A stretch of DNA of 64,000 nt from an uncultured Acidimicrobiales bacterium (lineage in GTDB: Bacteria; Actinomycetota; Acidimicrobiia; Acidimicrobiales; SHLQ01): assembly GCA_938041035.1 (NCBI GenBank), contig CALHYX010000003.1:1-64000 (forward strand). Reading direction: 5' to 3'. Made by a program: the position numbers and the translations under genes. Below are positions 32,452 to 40,762 of the stretch, in pieces. Numbering within the stretch: the stretch's first letter is position 1; each line of letters opens with the position of its first letter. A model generated the notes under the pieces. The model was not told where the DNA came from and ran no database searches. It was given only the letters and a program-made list of their open reading frames with translations.

Positions 32452-33567
32452 GTGAACTTCGCTTTCAGCGACGAGCAAGAACAACTTCGTACCTTCGTCC
32501 GCCAGTTTCTCGAGGAGAAGTCCAGCGAAGAGGCCGTCCGCGAGCAGATGGCGACCGAGGACGGCTTCGACGCCGCCGTGTGGTCCCAGATGTCCGAGCA
32601 GATGGGCCTTCCCGGCCTCATCATCCCGGAGGAGCACGGTGGCCAGGGATACGGCTACGTCGAACTCATCGTCGTGCTCGAAGAGATGGGTCGGGCCCTG
32701 CTGTGCTCGCCGTTCTTCTCGAGCGTCGTGCTCGGTGCCAACACCTTGATCCACAGTGGTGACGAGGCGGCCCAGGCCGCGCACCTCCCGGGCATCGCTT
32801 CGGGCGAGACCACCGCCACCCTCGCCTTCACCGAGGAAAACGGTAAGTGGGACGAGTCCGGTATCACCATGCAGGCCAGCGGTAGCGGTGATTCGTGGAC
32901 CCTCGACGGTTCGAAGATGTACGTGATCGACGGCAACACCGCCGGCCTGATCCTCGTCGCCGCCCGCGGCGACAAGGGCGTCTCGCTCTTCGCCGTCGCC
33001 GGCGACGCCGACGGCCTCACCCGCACCTCGCTCGCCACCATGGACCAGACCCGCAAGCAGGCCAAGCTCGACTTCGCCGGCACCCCCGCCACCCTGGTCG
33101 GGGCCGAGGGCGAGGGCTGGGCCGTGATGGAGCGGGTCCTCGATCTCGCCGCGGTGGCTCTCGCCGCGGAACAGGTCGGCGGCGCTCAGGCGTGTCTCGA
33201 CATGGCGGTCGAATACGCCAAGGTCCGCGTCCAGTTCGGTCGCCCGATCGGTTCGTTCCAGGCGATCAAGCACAAGTGCGCCGACATGTTGCTCGAGGTC
33301 GAGTCGGCCAAGTCCGCGGCGTACTACGCCGGCTGGGCTGCGTCGGAACTCAACGACGAACTGCCGTCGGTGGCCTCGCTGGCCAAGGCGTACTGCTCGG
33401 AGGCCTACTTCCACGCCTCCGCCGAGAACATTCAGATTCACGGTGGCATCGGCTTCACGTGGGAACACCCGGCCCACCTGTACTTCAAGCGGGCCAAGTC
33501 GAGCGAACTGCTCTTCGGCGACCCGACCTACCACCGCGAGCTGCTCGCCCAGCGAATCGGCATCTGA
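32452..33567 (+). CDS. Acyl-CoA dehydrogenase (FadE-like)
   Basis: 371 residues from GTG 32452, with GGGGAG six bases upstream. It is an FAD enzyme for alpha,beta-dehydrogenation of acyl-CoA. Landmarks are FSDEQEQLRTFVRQFLEE, GGQGYGYVELIVVLEEMGR, TLAFTEENGKW, VRVQFGRPIGSFQAIKHKCADM and QIHGGIGFTWEHPAHLYFKRAK, typical of the actinobacterial FadE subgroup often working as heterotetramers. The usual IYEGT catalytic stretch reads LLFGDPTYH here; subfamilies place the catalytic Glu elsewhere, so activity cannot be judged. No partner subunit gene lies next to it. A TetR/GntR-type palindrome lies upstream. Confidence 0.88.
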   Translation: MNFAFSDEQEQLRTFVRQFLEEKSSEEAVREQMATEDGFDAAVWSQMSEQMGLPGLIIPEEHGGQGYGYVELIVVLEEMGRALLCSPFFSSVVLGANTLIHSGDEAAQAAHLPGIASGETTATLAFTEENGKWDESGITMQASGSGDSWTLDGSKMYVIDGNTAGLILVAARGDKGVSLFAVAGDADGLTRTSLATMDQTRKQAKLDFAGTPATLVGAEGEGWAVMERVLDLAAVALAAEQVGGAQACLDMAVEYAKVRVQFGRPIGSFQAIKHKCADMLLEVESAKSAAYYAGWAASELNDELPSVASLAKAYCSEAYFHASAENIQIHGGIGFTWEHPAHLYFKRAKSSELLFGDPTYHRELLAQRIGI

Positions 33568-33620
33568 GCCGGCATCGCTGACCCGGCGTTGGATCGCCGA
33601 CGTCGGGCGGCGGGTTCCCC

Positions 33621-34058
33621 ATGGCCATCGCCCTCATCATCGTCGCCGCGGTCATCGTGGTGGTCATCGCCCTCGTGGCCGTTGGCCGAACCGTTTTCCA
33701 ACTGGAGGCCGAGGATGCTCCCTCGGTGCTCCGGGTGGAGGATGCGGTCGAGTGGATCGCCGAACGGTTGCCCGATGAAACCTCGGCGCGGCTGAGCTAC
33801 GAGGACGTCACGCAGATTCTCGAATGGCATGTCGACTTCTTTGCCACCGTCGGCATGCGCAGCGAGTACGGCGAAGAGTTGGCCACCGGTGACGTCGTCG
33901 GCACCGAGGGCGAGGACCTCATCGCCGATGGCGAAGCGGCGATCGACTTCGTCGTGCAGCAGGCGATCGAGGCCGAAGTCGACCTCGAGCCGGTCGACGC
34001 GGTCGTCGTCATCGACCTCCAAATGCAGTACCTCGAGCTCATCGGCGCCATTGGTTGA
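33621..34058 (+). CDS. Small single-pass membrane protein, unknown function
   Basis: 145 residues. One membrane segment (LIIVAAVIVVVIALVAVG) at the N terminus, then an acidic soluble part with helices (VLRVEDAVEWIAERLPDETSARLSYEDVTQIL). No motif recognised. It follows the dehydrogenase by 53 bases on the same strand and may be co-transcribed. Downstream lies the structured-RNA candidate. Confidence 0.75.
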   Translation: MAIALIIVAAVIVVVIALVAVGRTVFQLEAEDAPSVLRVEDAVEWIAERLPDETSARLSYEDVTQILEWHVDFFATVGMRSEYGEELATGDVVGTEGEDLIADGEAAIDFVVQQAIEAEVDLEPVDAVVVIDLQMQYLELIGAIG

Positions 34059-34084
34059 CGCAAATTCTCCAATTGCACATGCAC

Positions 34085-34435
34085 AGCGGGCGGCGGTGTG
34101 GTTCACTGTCGGTACCGAGGAAAGGAGGTGGTCCAAATCAGTAATTCTTTTGGGACTTCGGAGGTGGCTGGCCGCTAGGTCAACCTCGCTCTCCGCACCA
34201 TCCTCGAACAAGACGATCGAGGGTGACGGCGAGCGACAGCTAGCTGGGCCACCTGGTGAATCCACGCCAGACACCGCCAGATCAATCGGGTTGGAAGCTC
34301 GTCCCGTCCAATGCCCGTCACCTCCGATAGGTGGCGATGCGGCAACCGACATCTGGTGAAACCAGCAACTGCCCCTAGTGGCAGAGCATGTACGTTTCGA
34401 AGGTCGACGCTCCGGCGTCGGCCTTCGTTCGTTTT
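34085..34435 (+). ncRNA. Candidate structured RNA with strong terminator (5' end uncertain)
   Basis: This stretch between two genes has lower GC than its surroundings and no protein-like frame, but it is rich in hairpins. They are GTCCAAA/TTTGGGAC (34131-34156), CCTCGA/TCGAGG (34202-34222), CACCT/AGGTG (34319-34333), CTGGT/ACCAG with loop GAA (34353-34365), CTGCC/GGCAG (about 34369-34384) and the 12-bp terminator stem 34399-34426. A 14-base AAAGGAGGTGGTCC (about 34120-34133) resembles the anti-Shine-Dalgarno complement. A second GGAGGTGG copy (34160-34167) and CACCTCC (34319-34325) could pair. A short GTG frame (MVQISNSFGTSEVAGR) overlaps it; this may be coding or coincidental. It matches none of tmRNA, RNase P, SRP RNA or riboswitch cores that I know. 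Confidence 0.5.
34399..34435 (+). terminator. Intrinsic terminator of the RNA candidate
   Basis: GAAGGTCGACGC (34399-34410) and GCGTCGGCCTTC (34415-34426) pair over 12 bp with one G-T pair, loop TCCG, then GTTCGTTTT. It faces the convergent minus-strand gene ending at 34449. Confidence 0.85.
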
Positions 34436-34448
34436 CCCGGGGCTCGAC

Positions 34449-36218
34449 TCAGCCGCCGGAGGTGGTGGGGATGGTGTCGGGGCTGACCGACACGCTGTCG
34501 TCGCGGGCCCGGATGGTATTGAGCTGGGAGTCGATGGCGAAGACGGTGCCGGGAGCCGCGCCCGCAGGGCAGGTGAAACGCCACTCCTCTTCGATGTCGA
34601 GAATCTCGTCGCCGTCGGCGGCATCCTCGAGCTGGGGTTGGCAACCCGGTGACGACAACGCGACGTCGGTGAGCGGGTCGTCGCCGGTGTTGGTGACCAA
34701 CCAGGACGTTTCCTCCGTGTCGTCCTCGGCGCGGATCAGCGTGACCTGCGGGTCGATCAGTTCGATCTGCACCTCGCGGGCCGTCTGGCCGGGGGCGCCG
34801 TCGGGCCCCTCGACCTGGACCAGCACCTCGATCAGACCGTCGACATATTGGCGAGCGGCGCACTGGAACTGCCACACCTCGCCCGGGGTCAACAGGCCGT
34901 CGCCGTCACCCGGTGGCCGTTGGTCGGCCACGTCGACGATCGTGTCGCCCTCGACGTAGATCGCTTCGTCGCAACCGCTCGTCGAGGCGTTCACCACGGT
35001 GACGCCACCCACCTCGTCGGTCGTGACGAAAATGTCGACGTTGACCGAACCGCGGGCATAGGCGACCGGTGTGACCGGCGAGGCTTCGACGCTGACGATC
35101 TCGTTGTCGTCGAGGTTGGTGACTTCGCTGAGCTCGGTCGTGACCGCGTTGAACGAACCGAGCCAGGACAGCACGCTGCGCTGGCAGAGATCCTGGCGTT
35201 CGTCGCGCTGGCATTCGCCCGTGTCGCGGCCCCAGAAAGCGGCGGCGAGCGGGTCGGCTTCCGCGGTGGCGAGCACCGTGATGGTCTCGCCGGGCGCCGC
35301 GAAACCGGCAGTGCAGCTCACCGTGCCCTCTTCGACGTCGCAGCGGGTGATGCCGCCGACGGCATCGTCGACCGAGACGTCGGTGAATCGGGCATCGCCC
35401 TCGATGTTGGCTCGGAAGTTGATGCGGTTGACGACCGCATCGGTCGGATTGGTGATGGTGTATGCCGTTACGAAGTCGCCGCCGGGCGCGACGATGCCGT
35501 TGCCGTCGTCGACCGCGAGCGTCAGCTCGGCGCCGGTTCCGGTCGGCGCGCCCAGGCTCACCCGGTCCGACCGGGTCGCGGTCTCGGCTGCCGTGCCCTG
35601 GCTCGGGCGCAGGGTGAGCTCGAGCTTGGGAGAATCGGTTCCGGCGCTCTCGAGCACGGTCCACGCCTGCACGATGACGGTTTCGCCGGCGTCCATACCG
35701 CCGAGCACCAACTGGCCTTCGGCCCCGGAGGCCGCGGCGGTGGGGAACCAGCGGGCGGTGGCGGGAGTGCCGGCGGCATCCTCGGCGTGGGCGGGGTCGT
35801 CCTCGACGACGAAAACACAGAATACGCCGGGGTTGGCCGCGAAGGCTTCGCCGAATGTGGCGTTCAGGCGGGCGACGTCGGCCGGGGCTTCGCCCGCGGT
35901 CACCGAGATCGCGAATGCCACGACCTGACCGAGGCCAAAGCTGTTGCGGTCCGGGCTGGCGGTGGCCGCCCCGAATTCACTGCCGGGTATGGGCGAGCTC
36001 GCCCGCTGATCGGTCGGGCAATCGAGCTTGTCGGGTGACACGCGCGTATCGTCGATGGGTTCGACAATGCCGATGGCGAGGGCAAAATCGGTCGGCGGGT
36101 CGCCGCGAAACAGCACCAACGATACGAGCAGGGCGATGATGACCGCGGCGGCGATGGCCGCGGCGATCACCGCGGTGCGGCGCAGAAATGGGTCCCCGGT
36201 TAGGTGCTCGGCGTTCAT
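34449..36218 (-). CDS. Large membrane-anchored extracellular protein
   Basis: About 589 residues from ATG 36218, with AGGA upstream; a longer GTG start exists at 36239. A single membrane anchor (TAVIAAAIAAAVIIALLVSLVLF) near the N terminus is followed by a long acidic, beta-rich outer part. Several stretches look like conserved-repeat (DUF11-like) Ig-type domains: VAPGGDFVTAYTITNPTDAV, GLLTPGEVWQFQC, EILDIEEEWRFTCPAG. Cysteines occur in pairs (CQRDERQDLC, CDVEEGTVSC). The similarity of GEVWQFQC and EEEWRFTC suggests repeated modules. Function unknown; probably displayed on the surface. It is a single-gene unit. Confidence 0.8.
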   Translation of the reverse strand: MNAEHLTGDPFLRRTAVIAAAIAAAVIIALLVSLVLFRGDPPTDFALAIGIVEPIDDTRVSPDKLDCPTDQRASSPIPGSEFGAATASPDRNSFGLGQVVAFAISVTAGEAPADVARLNATFGEAFAANPGVFCVFVVEDDPAHAEDAAGTPATARWFPTAAASGAEGQLVLGGMDAGETVIVQAWTVLESAGTDSPKLELTLRPSQGTAAETATRSDRVSLGAPTGTGAELTLAVDDGNGIVAPGGDFVTAYTITNPTDAVVNRINFRANIEGDARFTDVSVDDAVGGITRCDVEEGTVSCTAGFAAPGETITVLATAEADPLAAAFWGRDTGECQRDERQDLCQRSVLSWLGSFNAVTTELSEVTNLDDNEIVSVEASPVTPVAYARGSVNVDIFVTTDEVGGVTVVNASTSGCDEAIYVEGDTIVDVADQRPPGDGDGLLTPGEVWQFQCAARQYVDGLIEVLVQVEGPDGAPGQTAREVQIELIDPQVTLIRAEDDTEETSWLVTNTGDDPLTDVALSSPGCQPQLEDAADGDEILDIEEEWRFTCPAGAAPGTVFAIDSQLNTIRARDDSVSVSPDTIPTTSGG

Positions 36219-36346
36219 GAAATCCTGGTGTCGCGGCACGAAATTGTACCCCCGTGCTCCCTGTCCCCGTCGGCCACCCCCGGCGATCTCTTAGGGGACC
36301 GGCTTCGGGCTTGTCGTCCGGGGATAACCCTCGGGGACTCGACGTC

Positions 36347-36371
36347 GAGATCGTGGAGATCGTGGAGATAG
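36347..36371. repeat. 9-bp tandem repeat GAGATCGTG
   Basis: GAGATCGTG occurs twice and then partly a third time (GAGATAGG) in the 207-base divergent region (36219-36425). It might be repeated regulator half-sites. No clear promoter was assigned here. Confidence 0.5.
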
Positions 36372-36425
36372 GGTGGGAGGGTTCACGAATGACCGGTTCA
36401 TGGACACGCGCAGAAGACGATCAGG

Positions 36426-36632
36426 ATGGGTGAACGGGTGATGGAGCGACCGGGCAAGTTCGAGGAGTTTCGTTTCCTCGGCGACAAGCGCACCCAGGTT
36501 GTGTACGACCTCGACGAGTTCGACGACGAAGCGATCATCGATGAATTGATCGAGTCCGAGCAGTTCGCCGCCTTTGGTCCCGACACGCTCGCCGAAGCCA
36601 GGAACCGTGGCTACCGACTCCGACGGGGCTGA
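36426..36632 (+). CDS. Small hypothetical protein
   Basis: 68 residues from ATG 36426; ATG 36441 (MERPGKFEEFRFLGDK) is also plausible. It is charged, with the segments FRFLGDKRTQVVYDLDEFDDEAIIDELIES and a basic end (LAEARNRGYRLRRG). The pattern looks like a conserved small actinobacterial protein, but I cannot name the family. It overlaps the following hydrolase-fold gene by 26 bases, so translation may be coupled. Confidence 0.7.
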   Translation: MGERVMERPGKFEEFRFLGDKRTQVVYDLDEFDDEAIIDELIESEQFAAFGPDTLAEARNRGYRLRRG

Positions 36633-37443
36633 CGGCGACCCGGGCGCCGCCATATCGGGCCCGACCGAGTTCCTGAGCGGGGGCCACCGCGTGATCGGTC
36701 ATCTCGCTCGACCGGCCGCGGCCGGTGGGCATGCACCCCCCGCGGTCATCTTTGCCCACGGGTTTCCCTCGGCCGCCGGTGGCGGCAGCAACGCCTATGT
36801 CAGCTATCCGTCCCTGGCCGACCGCGTGGCCCAGGAGATGAACTGGGTGGCGCTCGCCATCCAGTTCCGAGGCACCGGTGAGTCCGAAGGACAGTTCTCC
36901 CTCGCCGGCTGGCATGAGGATCTCACCGCGGCCATCGAGCACGTGCACCAGGTCGAACGAATTCTCGGGGTCTGGCTGGTCGGGTTCGGCACCGGTGGGA
37001 GCCTGGCGATTTGTGCCGGCGCCGCGAACGGCCGGGTGCGAGGGGTCGCCGCGGTTGCCGCCCCGGCGGACTTCGCCGACTGGGCCGGCAACCCCCGGGC
37101 GTTGCTCGAGCATGCTCGGCGCCTGGGCATCGTGACCGACGACTCCTTTCCGGCCTCGATGTCGGCGTGGTCGCGAGAACTGAGCGAGATCCGGGCCGAG
37201 CAGGCGGCCCGCACGCTGGCGCCGCGGCCGTTGCTCGTGATGCACGGCGACGAGGACGACGTCGTGCCGGTCTTCGATGCTCGAGCGGTGGCCGACGCCC
37301 ACGGTGACGCCGACCTTCGCGTGTTGAATGGTGGCGCCCATCGCCTGCGCCATGATCCGAGAGCCGTAGCGGTTCTGCTCGACTGGCTCGATCGCCAACA
37401 GCGCAAGTCCCGTCCGGGCGCCTCCGCCTCGGAACCGACCTGA
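36607..37443 (+). CDS. Alpha/beta-hydrolase-fold protein lacking the nucleophile serine
   Basis: 278 residues from GTG 36607. The fold is clear: oxyanion region VIFAHGFPSAAGGG, LAIQFRGTGESEG, the nucleophile elbow at WLVGFGTGGSLAI, the acid at HGDEDDVVPV, and the final histidine in LNGGAHRLRHDP. In the elbow the usual G-X-S-X-G reads G-F-G-T-G, so the serine position is glycine. The Asp and His are kept. It may be a non-catalytic or altered enzyme. It overlaps the small gene upstream and is followed by a phosphatase gene. Confidence 0.8.
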   Translation: MATDSDGADGDPGAAISGPTEFLSGGHRVIGHLARPAAAGGHAPPAVIFAHGFPSAAGGGSNAYVSYPSLADRVAQEMNWVALAIQFRGTGESEGQFSLAGWHEDLTAAIEHVHQVERILGVWLVGFGTGGSLAICAGAANGRVRGVAAVAAPADFADWAGNPRALLEHARRLGIVTDDSFPASMSAWSRELSEIRAEQAARTLAPRPLLVMHGDEDDVVPVFDARAVADAHGDADLRVLNGGAHRLRHDPRAVAVLLDWLDRQQRKSRPGASASEPT

Positions 37444-37478
37444 CCACGCCCCCTTTGGGGGTCGTCGGAGTGGCGATA

Positions 37479-37484
37479 TAGATT
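37479..37484 (+). promoter_or_regulatory. -10 box of the tyrosine phosphatase gene
   Basis: TAGATT lies 7 bases before the ATG at 37492, implying a leaderless mRNA. The -35 region is not clear. Confidence 0.5.
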
Positions 37485-37491
37485 GCGGCGC

Positions 37492-38073
37492 ATGAGCTGG
37501 CCTCTTGGCGATGATGCGCCTTCCCCGAAAATCCTGGTCATGTGCACGGCGAACATCTGCCGGTCGCCGGTCGCCGAGCGGATGATCGAACGGGGCTTTG
37601 CCCAACGGTCCGTGCCGGTGTCGGTCGCTTCGGCCGGCTTCCTCGAAGACGGCCGGGAGCCGGACTCGGTCATGGCGACCATGGCCGCGCCGCTCGGCAT
37701 CGACACCGCTGGTCACAAGAGCCGGTTGGTGAGCCCGGAGCTGGTCCGTTCCTCGGACCTGGTCATCACGATGGAGCGGCGTCACGCCCGCGAGTTGATC
37801 GTCGGCGCCCCCGACGTGGGGCATCGGGTACACACGCTTCGCGGCCTCGTGGCCGCGGCGTCGAACAGCACGCTCCCGCCGCCGCCGAGCGGGGCGCTGG
37901 AGCAATGGTTGAAGCTGCTGACCGAACAACGTTCGCCGTCGGATCTGATGGGCGACAATGCCCCCGACAACATCGAGGATCCACACGGTCGGTCCAAGCG
38001 CCACTACCGCAAGTGCCTCGAGCAGTTGGAGCCGGTCTGCGCCGACCTCGTGCTCTTGTTGACCCGCGGCTGA
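37492..38073 (+). CDS. Low-molecular-weight protein tyrosine phosphatase (Wzb-like)
   Basis: 193 residues from ATG 37492. The P-loop is LVMCTANICRSP (C-x5-R, residues about 20-30), and the general acid appears as NIEDPHGRS with an Asp-Pro pair. The segment ERRHARELIVGAPD matches the family. It likely dephosphorylates the tyrosine-rich tails of the BY-kinases at 39177 and 44770 (inference), as Wzb does for Wzc in capsule export. It is longer than usual (about 150 residues) because of inserts around LRGLVAAASNSTLPPPPSGALEQ. Confidence 0.85.
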   Translation: MSWPLGDDAPSPKILVMCTANICRSPVAERMIERGFAQRSVPVSVASAGFLEDGREPDSVMATMAAPLGIDTAGHKSRLVSPELVRSSDLVITMERRHARELIVGAPDVGHRVHTLRGLVAAASNSTLPPPPSGALEQWLKLLTEQRSPSDLMGDNAPDNIEDPHGRSKRHYRKCLEQLEPVCADLVLLLTRG

Positions 38074-38400
38074 GGCCGGGCGCACGCACGGGTTCCATTC
38101 GGCCTGGGTCGTTCGGCCGTTTGCCACGCTACGTGTGGAAAGGTGACGGCAATGTGCGGTAAAAGTGGTGGACGGGTTCTGTGCCTCTTTTCCCGCGGCC
38201 AACCGTGTGCTGAACTACAGCGACTCCAAAGATCGAGCCATGAAGTGGCCAGACAAAGAAATTTTCGACAACTCTCAATATCTTCTGTACATTCCTGGAT
38301 GCAGCTGGCGGGTGCGGCTGCACCATCTGCCTCCGGATACGCAATAGCCTGAATCCTGCGGCCCCGTCGCACCAACCTCCCCCCGAGACTCTACGAACGC
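38074..38400. other. 327-base region without a gene before the main glycan cluster
   Basis: No protein-like frame is seen. GC is lower in 38150-38300 than around it. A TGCAGC/GCTGCA pairing occurs near 38301-38323 (TGCAGC...GCTGCA). The rest holds scattered AT-rich words such as CAATATCTTCTGTACATT (38275-38292). Promoters for the 38401 gene probably lie here; I can assign none with confidence. Confidence 0.4.
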
Positions 38401-39105
38401 ATGGCATCTTCCTCTTCTGCACGGCAAGCTACCCCGGCCCCCCGGCCGATGTTGCATACGGTCCCGACCCCGGCACCGGTCGAGCACCCCGACGTCCTGC
38501 GCATCATCGGGCCCTACGCCCGCTGGGGTAAGCGCCTGGTCGACATCGTCGGCTCGGCTCTGTTGATCGCGGTGTTGTCGCCGCTGTTGGCCACGACGGC
38601 GCTGTGTGTTCGGCTGTCGCTCGGCAATGGCGTGCTGTTTCGTCAGATGCGCGTCGGCCGCTACGGCGCCCCCTTCGACGTCGTGAAGTTTCGCAGCATG
38701 GGTCACGACCGCCGCGCCGACCAGCAGCCTTTCGAAGGTACCGATCGCCGCAACACCCACAAGACCACCGACGACCCGCGCCACACCCGGCTCGGGCGCA
38801 TCATCCGCAAGTGGAGCCTCGACGAACTGCCGCAGCTGTTCAACGTGTTTCGCGGCGAGATGAGCCTGGTCGGACCCCGTCCGGAGATCCTCGAGGTGGC
38901 GCAGCGCTACGACATCGTCGATCACCCCCGCCACCTCGTGCGGCCCGGCATCACCGGGCTGTGGCAGGTCTCGTCGGAACGTTCCGACCTCCTGCACGAG
39001 AACATTCACATCGATATCGACTATGTGGAACGGGTCACGCTTTGGGGCGACCTGAAGATCCTGCTTCGTACCGGCGGCGCGGTTCTGCGGGGAACCGGCG
39101 CGTGA
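38401..39105 (+). CDS. Initiating sugar-phosphate transferase (PGT, bacterial sugar transferase)
   Basis: 234 residues, a short monotopic phosphoglycosyl transferase. It transfers a sugar-1-phosphate from a nucleotide sugar to undecaprenyl phosphate, starting repeat-unit synthesis. A single membrane segment ([27 protein letters not shown]) is followed by the catalytic part: [23 protein letters not shown], then [31 protein letters not shown] and [11 protein letters not shown]. It lacks the extra N-terminal membrane domain of WbaP, so it is the minimal form. It opens the main exopolysaccharide cluster. Confidence 0.9.
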   Translation: MASSSSARQATPAPRPMLHTVPTPAPVEHPDVLRIIGPYARWGKRLVDIVGSALLIAVLSPLLATTALCVRLSLGNGVLFRQMRVGRYGAPFDVVKFRSMGHDRRADQQPFEGTDRRNTHKTTDDPRHTRLGRIIRKWSLDELPQLFNVFRGEMSLVGPRPEILEVAQRYDIVDHPRHLVRPGITGLWQVSSERSDLLHENIHIDIDYVERVTLWGDLKILLRTGGAVLRGTGA

Positions 39106-39163
39106 CCAGCGGGCCACAGGCCCATCACCCACGGCCCCTCTCGGGTCAGCACCACGATTGAAC

Positions 39164-39176
39164 TGGCGGAAAGATC
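39164..39176 (+). promoter_or_regulatory. TGGCGGAAAG motif before the start at 39177
   Basis: The same 10-mer, with ACTGGCGGAAAG, occurs upstream of the start at 16019, and TGGCGGAAAG upstream of 18759. Whether it is a ribosome site or a regulatory signal is open. Confidence 0.3.
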
Positions 39177-40745
39177 ATGCGGGCAGACGAACTCGAGCTC
39201 ACGGACTACCTCACCCTCGGCCGACGCCGGTGGAAGACCCTGGTGGCCGTCACCATCCTCGGGATTCTGGCCGCCGGCGCCATTTCGGCCCTCCAGACGC
39301 CGAAGTACCGCGCCACCACCCAGGTGCTCATCGCCAACGCAAGCGTGCAGCGCCAGCTCGACCTCGGTGGTGTGGCGTCGGCGCGCGACCGCGAGCGTGA
39401 GCTGCGCAACGAGGTCGAGTTCGCCAAGAGCAATCGGGTCGAATCGGCGGTGGAGGAATCGGTCGGTTACGAGGTGAAGGCGCAGATCGCGCCCGATGCC
39501 GACGCCGACAACCTGCGGATCTCGGTCGTCGACACCGACCCTGAGGTGGCCGCCGAGGCTGCCAACGCCTACGCCGACGCCTACATCGACCAGCGGGTGC
39601 GGTTCGCCACCCAGAGCTACCTCGACGCCTCCGCCGTCCTCCAGGACCGACTCGATCAGATTCTGGCCGACCGCACGGCGCTCGAAGACCAACTCGAAGC
39701 CGATCCCGACCTCGAGACCAGCCTGGCCGGCAGCATCGCGTCGCTGACCGCGGAGGAATCCCGGTTACGGGGCCAACTGTCCGAACTCGAACTGGTGAAT
39801 CAGCTCACCGACATCGGTGTGGCGCAGATCAACCGGTCGGCGGAGGTGCCCGAGTCGCCGTTCTCGCCGAACTGGATCCGCAACCTGTTGCTGGGCCTCG
39901 TCGCGGGCGGCCTGGGTGGTGTCGGCCTGGCGCTGTTGTCCGAAGCCCTTCACGATGCGGTGCGGACCCGAACCGATCTTCGCTCGGCCAGCAACGGTCT
40001 CCCGGTCATCGGCACCATCCCCGAACAAGCCGGCGGCCGGCGGCGCGGCGGTGCCGAGCAGCCGATGCTCGTCACCCAACGCACCGGCGGCTTTCGGGAG
40101 GGGTTCCGCTCGCTTCGGTCCTCGCTCAGCCTGTTGCAGAGCTCCGATGACCTGCGGGTCATCCTGGTCACGAGCGCCAACCCCTCGGAGGGCAAGTCGA
40201 CCACCAGCGCCAACATCGCGTTGTCGATGGCCCAGATCGGCCAGCGGGTACTGCTGATCGATGCCGACCTGCGCAGCCCGTCGATCCACCAGTTCCTCCA
40301 GGTCAAGAACCAGGCCGGGCTGTCCGACTTCATCTCGACCGGCTCGGATTTCACCACGGTGCGCGAGCAGGCGACGGGCGAACAGCTCATCGAGTTCCTC
40401 GCCGCCGGCCCGCCGTCCGATGCCGTGGCCGACGAGCTCGCCAACGGTCGGTTCGAGACCCTCATCGACAAGCTCCGCGGCTCGTTCGACCTGATCGTGG
40501 TCGACACCCCGCCCATCCTCCCGCTCAGCGACACGCTCCAGTTGGCCCGCAGTGTCGACGGGGTCATCTTCGTCGCCCGGTCGAACTCGACCACGACGGG
40601 CGATGTCGAGGAGGCCCTTGATCGCATCGAACGGGTCGGTGCCAGCGTGATCGGTACCGTGCTCACCTTCGCGGACTCCACCGTCGACAAGTACGGGTAC
40701 GGCTACGGTTACGGCTCGACGAAGAAATCCCGACGGAACGGCTAA
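39177..40745 (+). CDS. Wzz domain plus BY-kinase (tyrosine autokinase), copy 1
   Basis: 522 residues. The N-terminal half has two membrane segments around a periplasmic chain-length domain (TLVAVTILGILAAGAIS, and NLLLGLVAGGLGGVGLALL) with coiled-coil stretches. The C-terminal half is a bacterial tyrosine kinase: Walker A SANPSEGKSTTSANIAL, Walker A' VLLIDADLRSP, Walker B LIVVDTPPIL. The tail ends KYGYGYGYGSTKK, a tyrosine cluster typical of autophosphorylation sites. Such proteins control polymer length and export, and are dephosphorylated by enzymes like that at 37492. It follows the initiating transferase gene by 71 bases. Confidence 0.9.
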   Translation: MRADELELTDYLTLGRRRWKTLVAVTILGILAAGAISALQTPKYRATTQVLIANASVQRQLDLGGVASARDRERELRNEVEFAKSNRVESAVEESVGYEVKAQIAPDADADNLRISVVDTDPEVAAEAANAYADAYIDQRVRFATQSYLDASAVLQDRLDQILADRTALEDQLEADPDLETSLAGSIASLTAEESRLRGQLSELELVNQLTDIGVAQINRSAEVPESPFSPNWIRNLLLGLVAGGLGGVGLALLSEALHDAVRTRTDLRSASNGLPVIGTIPEQAGGRRRGGAEQPMLVTQRTGGFREGFRSLRSSLSLLQSSDDLRVILVTSANPSEGKSTTSANIALSMAQIGQRVLLIDADLRSPSIHQFLQVKNQAGLSDFISTGSDFTTVREQATGEQLIEFLAAGPPSDAVADELANGRFETLIDKLRGSFDLIVVDTPPILPLSDTLQLARSVDGVIFVARSNSTTTGDVEEALDRIERVGASVIGTVLTFADSTVDKYGYGYGYGSTKKSRRNG

Positions 40746-40762
40746 TCCCCACACACTTCCCC

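Noticed and set aside
34085-34435. Identification of this region as tmRNA, RNase P RNA or SRP RNA
   Set aside because: None of the conserved core sequences (tmRNA acceptor ends, GAGGAAAGTCC, GGTCAGGTCCGGAAGGAAGC) is present.
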